From assembly GCA_041918175.1 (NCBI GenBank), contig JAYRWE010000115.1:23172-87171 (forward strand): a DNA stretch of 64,000 nucleotides, written 5' to 3'. Made by a program: the position numbers and the translations under genes. Below are positions 25,004-32,963 of this stretch, in pieces. The stretch is from JABWAN01 sp041918175. Its GTDB lineage: Bacteria > Zhuqueibacterota > Zhuqueibacteria > Zhuqueibacterales > Zhuqueibacteraceae. The notes below the pieces were generated by a model, which was not told the origin of the DNA, did no database searches, and worked only from the letters and a program-made list of their open reading frames with translations. Positions within the stretch are counted from its first letter, which is position 1. Each line of letters begins with the position of its first letter.

Positions 25004-26734
25004 ATGAAACTGGACGTCGTTTTCGTTTGCCAAGCGGGCGATTTAGAAGCGCAGGCCGCATTGCTCGCGGCCTCGGTGCGCAATCATTGCGGCGAGCAAG
25101 CCTATCTCCACGTTATCGAGCCGATCCCGCATGAAGAGTACGGCACGATCTCGCCGGCCACGCGGCGCTTTCTCGACGATCTCGGCGCGAAATGGTATCA
25201 ATTTCGAAATCCAATTTCCGACGAGTATAAAGTTTTCAACAAGCTCAACGCTTTCAACATTCACCCCCAAGGCGACCGCATTCTTTTTTTAGACAGCGAC
25301 ATCATTGTGCGGCGCTCGCTCGAAGGTTTGCAATCCTATCGCAATCGCCCCTTCGCCGCCAAATGCGGATTCCAACAAGCCTTCTCCGCTGATCCCGAAG
25401 ATTGGAAACCGATTTATCGTTTGTTCGACATGCCCGTTCCCCGCATGCGCTGGCCGGCTTCGGATAGCCACGAATGGGGCCCGCCCTATTTCAGCGCCGC
25501 GGTGATTCTCGTCGATCCCGCGCTGGATTTTTCAAAATGTTTGATCGACACGTGTTTGACCATTCATCAAAACGCCGAGGCGTTGCGGCTCAAAAAGTTG
25601 GGCACGGCGCAGATCGGACTTTCCGTTGCGCCCTATCGTTTGCAGGCCCAGTGCGCGCTGCTCGATAGTCGTTTCAACTTCGCGCTTACGGGCCGGCGGT
25701 TGAAAAATTTTAATGGCAATTGCGGCTATATGGTCGGCCACCTCTTTCATTATGGCAATGCCTCGCGTTTAATGAAAACGCCATACCTGCTCTATGAAGT
25801 TTATCAACTCTACAAACGTTTTAACCTGAATGAGATTTTTGAGCAAGAATCTTCGTGGCATAAATTGCTCTTTGCGCTCGAAGGATTGGATGAAACGCCT
25901 TCGGAAGTGGAGCGCCTCAAACCGCAATCGTCTTTCTGGGAAAACAATCAAAGCGCAAAGCATTTTTTGGTTAAAGGGGAGAGCACGTCGGAAACCCGGC
26001 GCCGGCCGGTTTTTATAACTGAGATTCCGCATAGCGGCGCGTCTCTCTTTGCGGCTTTGCTCGCGAAATTGCCGCACGTCACCGTGAAGCCGGAACCAAA
26101 GCCGGCGAGCGAGTTTGCCTCATTCGAAGAGTGGGCCGCAGCGGTCAAAAATTGGCGCGCGCAGAACGAGGTCGAGCGTGCGCGCGACACGAATGCCATT
26201 CTCGCCACGCAGCACGCGGCGAGTTGTTTGGCGCATGTGGATGCGCTCTTAAAAACTTTTCCGGATGCGCTGCTGTTTATCCTCGTGCGCAATCCGCTCA
26301 CCACGCTCGCGCAGTGGAGCACTTCGCCTTCGTTGAAAGAGGCCGGCATGCTCGAAACGGACCGTCTCGCGGGCGTGCATGCGCCCAATCTCGCGGAGCA
26401 TCGACAGCAGCAATTGGCCGAGTTGCAAAAGCTCATGGAGCCGATGATGCAGCGCGCGGGCTTGTGGAATTACTTCGCGGGCCTTGCGGATACGCACGAC
26501 GAGCGCATTCAAATCATGCGCTATGAAGACGTGCTCGAACATCCCGCGGCCGTGCTTGCGCATCTTGGCGCGACGTTGTTCGTCGAGCAAAATGTGGAAT
26601 TGCCCAACGTCGCGTCGCACTTGCAAGCGCTGGAAGATGCAAGTGCTGCACTAACGGAGCAAGAACGCGAGTGCCTCCGAGCCGCGTGCTCATATAGCGC
26701 GGGCGCGTTTGGCTATAATCTTTATGCGGATTAG
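25004..26734 (+). CDS. Glycosyltransferase-sulfotransferase fusion, paralogue 2
   Basis: 576 aa, aligned end to end with the 23114 product. GT-A half: KLDVVFVCQAGDLEAQAALL, ILFLDSDIIVRRSLEGL with DxD at Asp97/Asp99, and PPYFSAAVILVDPAL (Ser-Ala replaces the Asn-Ala of paralogue 1). Sulfotransferase half: VFITEIPHSGASLFAALLAK (phosphosulfate loop, about 335-354), LLFILVRNPLTTLAQW and IQIMRYEDVLEHP. The end CSYSAGAFGYNLYAD mirrors CSNNAGAFGYHLYKD in paralogue 1. The His in the phosphate loop (IPHSGAS for IPGSGAS) may alter PAPS affinity. Divergence of the linker but not the domains suggests an old tandem duplication with separate acceptor specificities. No Shine-Dalgarno sequence, as is common here. 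Confidence 0.8.
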   Translation: MKLDVVFVCQAGDLEAQAALLAASVRNHCGEQAYLHVIEPIPHEEYGTISPATRRFLDDLGAKWYQFRNPISDEYKVFNKLNAFNIHPQGDRILFLDSDIIVRRSLEGLQSYRNRPFAAKCGFQQAFSADPEDWKPIYRLFDMPVPRMRWPASDSHEWGPPYFSAAVILVDPALDFSKCLIDTCLTIHQNAEALRLKKLGTAQIGLSVAPYRLQAQCALLDSRFNFALTGRRLKNFNGNCGYMVGHLFHYGNASRLMKTPYLLYEVYQLYKRFNLNEIFEQESSWHKLLFALEGLDETPSEVERLKPQSSFWENNQSAKHFLVKGESTSETRRRPVFITEIPHSGASLFAALLAKLPHVTVKPEPKPASEFASFEEWAAAVKNWRAQNEVERARDTNAILATQHAASCLAHVDALLKTFPDALLFILVRNPLTTLAQWSTSPSLKEAGMLETDRLAGVHAPNLAEHRQQQLAELQKLMEPMMQRAGLWNYFAGLADTHDERIQIMRYEDVLEHPAAVLAHLGATLFVEQNVELPNVASHLQALEDASAALTEQERECLRAACSYSAGAFGYNLYAD

Positions 26735-26756
26735 AGAATCAAACTCAGGATAATAT

Positions 26757-26840
26757 TTTGAAAGTTTTTCTCGGCGACACTCGGTGACTTCGGCGCATTT
26801 CGGTGGAAAAGCTTTGCCGCTGAGTGGCACCGATTAAAAT
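26757..26840. repeat. Family C element, copy 5
   Basis: CTCGGCGACACTCGGTGACT, CGGCGCATTTCGGTGG and TGCCGCTGAGTGGCACCGA between the second fusion and a sulfotransferase gene. Confidence 0.65.
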
Positions 26841-26875
26841 TTGCACCACCTCGAACTTCACAAGAGGCGACGATC

Positions 26876-27679
26876 ATGAAAGGTCCTTTTCCCATTATCT
26901 GTCGCGGCCACTCCGGCGGCCGTTTGCTCGCGGAAGCATTTTTCCAAAACGGCTTTTGGATGGGCGTGACCAACGAAAAAACCAAAGACGACATGGAATT
27001 TTCGCAACGCATTCCGGCTGTGCGCGAGTTGGCGTATGCCGGATTTCATTATCCGAACATGACGTCGGCGCAGCAAGAGAACGTGCGAGAAAAGATGCGC
27101 GCGTTGGTCGAGGCATCAAAGAATCACTGCCCCAATCCGGCGGAGCACGTCGCCTTTGGTTGGAAGCGCGCGGTCACGACTTTCATGGTGGAAATTACGA
27201 TGGACGCCTATCCCGAAGCGAAAGTCGTGCATTTGATTCGCGACGGCCGCGACACCATGCTCTCGCGCCTTGACTCGCGCATGCGCAAACTCGATGATCC
27301 GTATAATCGCTTGATGGTGTTTGGCGATGAGCATCTTTCGCATTATCGCGGCCAGCCGCTTTCGCACGAATTGATTGAAGAGTATCGCAACGAAATCGAG
27401 ATGCAGCATTGGGTCACGGCCGTGCGTTTCGGCATGCGCGGGCGAAAGTATGTGGGACGTTATTTGGAGGTGAAGTATGAAGACTTGTGCTCGCGCCCCG
27501 CTGAGACTTTGGGAACAGTCTTCGAGTTTTTGGAAGTGCCCTATCGCCCGCAAGCGCGCGAGTGGGTAATGGCAAACGCCTCCGCGGCGCGCATGGGAAA
27601 ATGGAAACAAAATCACGAGGAGTTAAAAGAAGCGATTGCGATCGGCGCACCGCTGCTGCAAGAGTTGGGTTACGTCTAG
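26876..27679 (+). CDS. Sulfotransferase-family protein
   Basis: 267 aa. PAPS-dependent sulfotransferase fold: N-terminal PIICRGHSGGRLLAEAFFQN holds the 5'-phosphosulfate loop (RGHSGGR, in place of the usual RSGTT), AKVVHLIRDGRDTMLSRLDS the 3'-phosphate-binding Arg/Asp segment, and YLEVKYEDLCSRPAETLGTVFEFLEVP the late conserved block shared by bacterial sulfotransferases. No membrane span, so cytoplasmic. GAGGCG lies 10 bp before the ATG. Third of four sulfotransferase domains in a row. Likely transfers sulfate to a sugar hydroxyl or phenol of the cluster product; the acceptor is not evident. No PAPS synthesis genes are in the window. Confidence 0.85.
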   Translation: MKGPFPIICRGHSGGRLLAEAFFQNGFWMGVTNEKTKDDMEFSQRIPAVRELAYAGFHYPNMTSAQQENVREKMRALVEASKNHCPNPAEHVAFGWKRAVTTFMVEITMDAYPEAKVVHLIRDGRDTMLSRLDSRMRKLDDPYNRLMVFGDEHLSHYRGQPLSHELIEEYRNEIEMQHWVTAVRFGMRGRKYVGRYLEVKYEDLCSRPAETLGTVFEFLEVPYRPQAREWVMANASAARMGKWKQNHEELKEAIAIGAPLLQELGYV

Positions 27680-27693
27680 TCTCTTCGGAATCG

Positions 27694-27800
27694 AAAAGAG
27701 CAATGACCTTTCCGCCGAGAAGCACCGAAGCCACCGAGCGTCACCGAAAAAAGCTTTCACTCGGCGACCATCGGTGACTTCGGCGAAATTCGGAGGGAGA
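27694..27800. repeat. Family C element, copy 6
   Basis: CCGCCGAGAAGCACCGAAGC, ACCGAGCGTCACCGAAAAAA, then CTCGGCGACCATCGGTGACT. Inverted halves meet around 27760. It overlaps the non-coding leader of the next gene. Confidence 0.7.
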
Positions 27801-27905
27801 TGCTTTTCCAATTTGGCCGCGGCTTGTCTGCGTCGATTCGCGATTCAAAGAATAGGAAGGCTTTTAATTGTTATTTCAAAGCAACCGGCAAGAGATTTTC
27901 TCTTT

Positions 27906-28709
27906 ATGAGTGCAATGCCCAAAACCGTAGTCTTCATTCTCTCGCACAACTACAGCGGCTCGACGTGGCTTTCGCTCGTGCTTGGCAGCCACTCGCAGGC
28001 GTTTTATCTCGGCGAGTTGAATAAGATTTATTCGAAGAAAGATTTTCGGCCATGCGCGTTGTGTACGAACCAAGGGCGTGCCTGCCCCTATTTGCATGAC
28101 GCGCGGCAAATTCATCCTTCAGAGATTCATGGCTACTTGCTCGAACGCGTCGGCAAGCCGGTGCTCGTGGATAATTCCAAGCGCGTGAAGTGGAACGCGC
28201 GCATGCTCAACGATGCGAGCTTTCAACACAAGTATGTGCATTTGATCAAAGACCCGCGCGCGATTTATTACTCGCTCGCGATTCGTAATCGCGCGGAGGA
28301 GTTTGACAAGTGGATCGACCGCAACGCGGAGATCGCGACGTTCATTGCCGAAAACAATTTGGACGCGTATCGCGTGAGCTATAACGAACTCGCCGAAAAC
28401 ACCGATGAAGCGCTCATTAAGTTGAACACGTGGCTCGGCTTGATTTATGAGCCGGAGCAGAAGGAGTATTGGCGTTTCGAACATCACGGTCCCGGCGAAA
28501 ACGGCGCGACCTCTGCGTTCTTGCAAGGCTCGCGCGCGTCGGAGCAAAATTTTTACGCGGCTCATCGTCAAACGAATTTTGTCGATCGGCGCTGGCAGGA
28601 AAATTTGGACACCGCAACTTTGCGTTCCATCACGGAGCATGACGACGTGCGCAACGTGCTCGCAGAGTTGCGCATGCAATTCACGGAAGCCGGCCTGCGG
28701 CGCGTTTAG
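27906..28709 (+). CDS. Sulfotransferase-family protein
   Basis: 267 aa from ATG 27906; the in-frame ATG at 27915 is equally possible. Longer upstream starts would translate the family C repeat and are rejected. N-terminal TVVFILSHNYSGSTWLSLVL is the phosphosulfate-binding loop (YSGSTW); YVHLIKDPRAIYYSLAIRN is the 3'-phosphate site; VLVDNSKRVKW lies between them. A Cys-rich insert (FRPCALCTNQGRACPYLHDA, about 48-67) could bind a metal or form a lid and is not typical. Co-directional with the other sulfotransferase genes and an APH-like gene. Probably modifies the same glycan or phenolic product. Family good, substrate unknown. Confidence 0.83.
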   Translation: MSAMPKTVVFILSHNYSGSTWLSLVLGSHSQAFYLGELNKIYSKKDFRPCALCTNQGRACPYLHDARQIHPSEIHGYLLERVGKPVLVDNSKRVKWNARMLNDASFQHKYVHLIKDPRAIYYSLAIRNRAEEFDKWIDRNAEIATFIAENNLDAYRVSYNELAENTDEALIKLNTWLGLIYEPEQKEYWRFEHHGPGENGATSAFLQGSRASEQNFYAAHRQTNFVDRRWQENLDTATLRSITEHDDVRNVLAELRMQFTEAGLRRV

Positions 28710-28711
28710 TC

Positions 28712-28878
28712 TGTTCGTAGTAACGCCTTCAGGCGTCCTCTTCAAGCAACTGTAAGCGATTTGAGATCCATCGTATAAAGCAAGGCCCCGTTGCTTCATG
28801 CGTTTATTAAAAGCCTAAGCACGATGCTCAACGGCTTCGACGTTCTGCAATGAGAATGCCTAAAGGCATCACTACGAG
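28712..28878. repeat. Family D paired-arm element, long loop
   Basis: TTCGTAGTAACGCCTTCAGG at the start and GAATGCCTAAAGGCATCACT at the end, about 125 bp apart; no gene between. The second arm has drifted (GCCT/AGGC stem kept). Confidence 0.7.
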
Positions 28879-28916
28879 CACGCGCAATTCAGTAATCACT
28901 TCGGAAGCAAATTTCC

Positions 28917-30320
28917 ATGTTCATCGAAAACGGCAAACCCGATTCGCGTTTGGCGCGCGCGCTTGATCCCGCGTGGTTGCGCGAGCATTTGCAATCGACA
29001 TTGTGGCGCGAGCACGAGTCGGAAGGAAAAGTCGAAGAAGTGCTCGTGGAGCAAGTGCGCGAAACGAAAAAGGGCGTGACCATGCTCTATTCCGTTGCGC
29101 TCAACGGCATTGCTGCGCCGCGCGAGCAATTGTATGTCGGCTATTTGGTGCGCATGGATGATCTCGCCGAGGAATACAAATCCTTTGCGAAGAAGGCGAA
29201 GCTGCAACCCGCAATCGGCCGCAGCGTGGTGCTCCTTCCGGAAGTCGGTTTGATTCTCGCCGCGTTTCCGAATGATCGCAAGCTCGCGTTGCTCTCTGCC
29301 GAAGAGATGCAAGCCTGGTTGCCGGAACATTTACACGAAGTTTCGTTCGGCGCATTACACGGAAAAGATTGGCGCGTGCAAGCCGTTGCGCTCGAACCGT
29401 TGCGCTACGTGCCCGAGCGTCGTTTCACCGCGCTGTGCCGCGCACAGTTGTGCAATGCCGCCGGCGAGCAAAAAGAATTTTGCTTCGTTGCCAAGCAAGT
29501 GGGCGACGGCACGAAGGCAAAGCGTCTTTATCGCAATCTGCTTTCGTTGGAGCACGCGTTGGCGCAATTGGAACACGTGCCGTTTCGCGTGCCGCGCGCG
29601 CTCGGTTGGATTGAAGCGCGTGCGATGGTGTTTATTGAATATCTTCCGGGCAACAATCTCAAACAATTGCTTCCGGAATTGGAGATCGCGCGCATGATGC
29701 CGCGCGTGGGCGAGTTGCTCGCGGTGTTGCATCGCGCGGAGAAGCGCGTGCGCAAACGCGTCTCCTATAGCAGCGAGCTGCGCGAAAATCGCGAGGCCAT
29801 GCGCGACATTGCGCAAGTGTTGCCGCACATGCGTCCGCGTTTGCGCAGCCTGTTTGCTGCGCTCGAAAAGCAGCGTTGGGCGAGTACGTGCGCACCGGCG
29901 TTGTTGCACGGCACCTATCGTTTGAATCACATTTTCTTGCGCCATGACGAACTCGTGTTGCTCGATCTCGACAGCATGCGGCTCGGCGATCCGGCCTATG
30001 ACATCGCGAATTTTTTAACTTCGCTCTATTATCTCGAAGCGCAAGAGCGCATCGCGCCGGAGTTGCGCCGCGAGATTGCGCACGGTTTTCTTGCAGGCTA
30101 TGCGCGCGCCTCGCGTGCTGCGGTGTCGCCGGTCATTGTGCTCTGGTTCTTTGCGAGTTTGATGATCAACAAGCAAGCGAGCAAATACGTCGGTCACTTT
30201 CACGATGACTGCGAAGAGAAAGCCGCGCGCATGCTCACGCTTGCAGAAGCAGGGCTCGCTCTCACGCAGGATCTACCGGAGGGCTTTGCGTTGGATGAGC
30301 TTGCGGCCGCGTTGCCGTGA
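28917..30320 (+). CDS. APH-fold (phosphotransferase family) protein, paralogue 3, catalytic Asp missing
   Basis: 467 aa. N-lobe: LYVGYLVRMDDLAEEYKSFA, LPEVGLILAAFPNDRKLALL and FCFVAKQVGDGTKAKRLY. C-lobe: MVFIEYLPGNNLKQLL (hinge), LLHGTYRLNHIFLRHDELVL (His331) and LLDLDSMRLGDPAYDIANFL (Asp350). The HGD catalytic Asp is Thr and the motif Asn is His; the metal-binding Asp of the D-L-D motif remains. The lobes are well preserved, so the loss looks like a subfamily trait and not decay. It closes the run of sulfotransferase genes, mirroring paralogues 1 and 2 at the head of the cluster. May bind ATP or a sugar without phosphorylation. Function unknown. Confidence 0.78.
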   Translation: MFIENGKPDSRLARALDPAWLREHLQSTLWREHESEGKVEEVLVEQVRETKKGVTMLYSVALNGIAAPREQLYVGYLVRMDDLAEEYKSFAKKAKLQPAIGRSVVLLPEVGLILAAFPNDRKLALLSAEEMQAWLPEHLHEVSFGALHGKDWRVQAVALEPLRYVPERRFTALCRAQLCNAAGEQKEFCFVAKQVGDGTKAKRLYRNLLSLEHALAQLEHVPFRVPRALGWIEARAMVFIEYLPGNNLKQLLPELEIARMMPRVGELLAVLHRAEKRVRKRVSYSSELRENREAMRDIAQVLPHMRPRLRSLFAALEKQRWASTCAPALLHGTYRLNHIFLRHDELVLLDLDSMRLGDPAYDIANFLTSLYYLEAQERIAPELRREIAHGFLAGYARASRAAVSPVIVLWFFASLMINKQASKYVGHFHDDCEEKAARMLTLAEAGLALTQDLPEGFALDELAAALP

Positions 30321-30390
30321 GAGAAGTTTGTAGTAGCGCCTTATGAAATTTGACGATCAAAATCGGCAACGAGGTACACTACGCGTATCC

Positions 30391-30463
30391 TGTCATTCAG
30401 AAGGAATCTTTTTGAGTACTGGAAAGAATCTCCAGCGAGTAAAAAGATTCCTTCTGAATGACA
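30391..30463. repeat. Family A palindromic element, copy 4, with outer arms
   Basis: TGTCATTCAGAAGGAATC...GATTCCTTCTGAATGACA. Outer arms GCCTTATGAAATTTGACGAT (about 30342) and GAATCAAAACTCATAAGGCG (about 30490) are still complementary. It fills most of the 310-bp gap. Confidence 0.9.
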
Positions 30464-30586
30464 GTTTTTGAGGGTGACTATCGATTTTGAGAATCAAAAC
30501 TCATAAGGCGTCACGACAAACGTCCCTTCGCTTGAAAATACACTTGCAATAGGCTCAAACATTTGTCTGAACGAAGAACATCTGAC

Positions 30587-30611
30587 GCCTGAAGGCGTTT
30601 CTACGAACACA
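30587..30611. repeat. Family D single arm
   Basis: TGACGCCTGAAGGCGTTTCT followed by ACGAA, 20 bp before the histidine kinase start codon. Confidence 0.7.
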
Positions 30612-30630
30612 AAGCAAACGGTGTGACGGG

Positions 30631-32766
30631 ATGAACGGGTTTGTGGTGTGGTTGAACAAAGTGCGCCAACGCCGCACGGAAATGCGAATGGTGCTGATCT
30701 TTCTCGGATTGATTTTAGTGCCGAGCGGATTGTTGGCCTATCTGAGTTGGCGCGCGTTGGAAAATGAAAAGGCGCTTTCCTCCGAGCGTTTGCAGGAAAG
30801 CTATCGCCAATTTGCCGAGTTGGCCGCGCGCAGTTTGGATGAAGACCTACGCGGCTTAGAGCGGCAATGGTCCGCGACGATTCACGATTTGATTAAGAGC
30901 GATGCGCGCGACCGCATTGCAGCGACATTGGCGAAAGACTCGCTCATTGCTTCCGTTTTTACGCTCGCTACGCCTGGGCGAAATGCTGCGGCGCCGCTCG
31001 CGAAGGATGAAAATTTTCTGCGCGAACATCGCGCGTTTCGCGAACTCGTCGAATACGGCGATGATTTAGAATACAATGCCGGTGATTTGAACGGCGCGCT
31101 GAAGGCATATCGCGAAATTTTGCAACGCGTCACGCAACCGCAACTGCGCGGCATGGCGGAAGGCTTCATCGGGCGCGTGCAACAAAAGCGCGGCGAGTGG
31201 GAAGATGCGCTCGCTACTTTTCAATACGTGCTTGCCACCTATGCGGAAGTGCGCGATCTCGACAATATGTATTTGCGTTTTCTCGCGCAATTTCAAATCG
31301 CAACGTGCGAGGAAAATTTGGGGCGCGATCGCCAAGCGCTGGAAACGTTGCTGCGTTTGCAAGAAGAGTTGTGGGAACGCAGCGATGCGATCAGCATGCA
31401 GCAGTATTCTTACTTTCACGATCAGATTCAGCTTTTGGCCAAACGCCTGCTCGTGGCGCCGCAGCTTGAAAACGCCGCGGCTTTGCAGGAAAAATTTGCA
31501 GCGTGGGCCGAGCGCGCGAAGAAGCACGTGGGCCGGCAATACTTCGTGCAATTGCTCGAAGGCGAGCTGAACAAGTTCATGCTCGAACGCAGCCGCTATC
31601 GTGCGCGATTTCGTTATATCTCCGACGCCACCGCGGAGGAGCAGTTTCTGCTGGCATATCATTACTTGCCCGATGCGAGCGGCGCTTTTATCAACGGCTT
31701 GGTTGGGTTCGAAATTAATTTGGCGCACTTGCGCGCCCGGCTCTTGCCCAAGCTCACGCGCGATTTGAAAGGCAGCGAGCGCGTGAATATTGCGTTGATC
31801 AATGAGCGCAGCGAAACCGTACTGGGCGCACCGCGCCCGCTTTCCGAGGTGATTGCGCAACAAACGCTCGCGCCGCCGTTTGATTTTTGGCAAGTCGCGG
31901 TTTATCTCAACAATGCCGCGCGTTGGGAGCGGCGCTGGGACTTTCGCACGACGCTGGGATTGTGGTTCATCGCGCTCTTGCTGTTGAGCATTTTGTTCGG
32001 CGCGTTTTGGTTCATTCGCCGCGCCGCGCACGAGGCTTATCTCTCGCGCATGAAATCCGGCTTTGTTTCGAACGTTTCGCACGAGTTCCGCACGCCGCTC
32101 GCTTCAATCAAAATGCTGGCCGAGCTGTTGGAGATGCAACTCGTCGCACCCGCGAAGCTCGAGCGCGACAAAGCGCAGCAATATATTGGCGTGATTCGCC
32201 GCGAAAGCGATCGCCTCACGCGCTTGATCGAGAATGCTTTGGACTTCGCCCAAATCGAGCGCGGGGTAAAGCAATATCGTTTTGAATATGAAGAGCCAAG
32301 CGCCGTGCTGCGCGCGGCCTGCGAAGCGTTTCGCCCGCATGCGGAAGCGCAAGGCTTTCGGTTTGAAATTGATTTGCCGGACGATTTGCCGGAAATGCGT
32401 TTGGATGCGGATGCGATCACGCAAGCGCTGCTCAATCTTTTGAGCAATGCGGTGAAGTATAGCGAAGAGAACAAAGAGATTCGCGTGCGCGCGTATTGCG
32501 AGGCGACGCAACTTTTGGTCGAAGTGCAAGATCGCGGCCTCGGCATTGCGCCCGAAGAGTTGCCGAAAATTTTTGAAGATTTTTATCGCGTGGATCAGCG
32601 CCTCAGCACGAACCAACAGGGCGGCATGGGCCTCGGCCTAACGCTGGCGCGGCACATCGTGCGCGCGCACGGCGGCGATATTGCTGTGCAGAGCGTATTG
32701 GGCGAAGGCTCGACGTTTACGCTGCGTTTGCCGTTGCTCTCTCCGCAGGAAGAGCGCGCCGCTTGA
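30631..32766 (+). CDS. Orphan sensor histidine kinase with TPR-like extracytoplasmic sensor
   Basis: 711 aa. TM1 at residues 21-41 (VLIFLGLILVPSGLLAYLSW), a large extracytoplasmic region to about 437, TM2 at 440-460 (LWFIALLLLSILFGAFWFI), then HisKA with NVSHEFRTPLASIKM (phospho-His484), an N-box LLNLLSNAVKYSEENKE, G1 DRGLGIAPEELPKIFEDF, GGMGLGLTLARHIV and GEGSTFTLRLPL. The sensor contains repeated TPR-like helices, for example AGDLNGALKAYREILQR, KRGEWEDALATFQYVLATY and NLGRDRQALETLLRLQEELW (about 152-255), rare for this position and suggesting protein-protein sensing in the periplasm. No response regulator gene is adjacent. Kinase call certain; TPR call from pattern only. Confidence 0.9.
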   Translation: MNGFVVWLNKVRQRRTEMRMVLIFLGLILVPSGLLAYLSWRALENEKALSSERLQESYRQFAELAARSLDEDLRGLERQWSATIHDLIKSDARDRIAATLAKDSLIASVFTLATPGRNAAAPLAKDENFLREHRAFRELVEYGDDLEYNAGDLNGALKAYREILQRVTQPQLRGMAEGFIGRVQQKRGEWEDALATFQYVLATYAEVRDLDNMYLRFLAQFQIATCEENLGRDRQALETLLRLQEELWERSDAISMQQYSYFHDQIQLLAKRLLVAPQLENAAALQEKFAAWAERAKKHVGRQYFVQLLEGELNKFMLERSRYRARFRYISDATAEEQFLLAYHYLPDASGAFINGLVGFEINLAHLRARLLPKLTRDLKGSERVNIALINERSETVLGAPRPLSEVIAQQTLAPPFDFWQVAVYLNNAARWERRWDFRTTLGLWFIALLLLSILFGAFWFIRRAAHEAYLSRMKSGFVSNVSHEFRTPLASIKMLAELLEMQLVAPAKLERDKAQQYIGVIRRESDRLTRLIENALDFAQIERGVKQYRFEYEEPSAVLRAACEAFRPHAEAQGFRFEIDLPDDLPEMRLDADAITQALLNLLSNAVKYSEENKEIRVRAYCEATQLLVEVQDRGLGIAPEELPKIFEDFYRVDQRLSTNQQGGMGLGLTLARHIVRAHGGDIAVQSVLGEGSTFTLRLPLLSPQEERAA

Positions 32767-32797
32767 GACGTCGACGGCTGGAATATGAAAGGCAGCG

Positions 32798-32935
32798 GCG
32801 TCGGAATCAAACAAGAAAAGCGCATCCGCCGAAATGCACCGAAGTCACGGAGTGTCGCCGAATAAAAGTTTTTTTCGGTGAAGCTCGGTGTCTTCGGCGT
32901 CGCTCGGCGGCAGAGCTTTTCTTTGGACTCTCTTT
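32798..32935. repeat. Family C element, copy 7
   Basis: CCGAAATGCACCGAAGTCAC, GGAGTGTCGCCGAATAAAAG, then CGGTGAAGCTCGGTGTCTTC and GTCGCTCGGCGGCAGAGC. The two halves are inverted relative to each other, the clearest inverted-repeat form of the family. Confidence 0.8.
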
Positions 32936-32963
32936 GCTAGATTTAAAAAACGAATCGCAGAAC

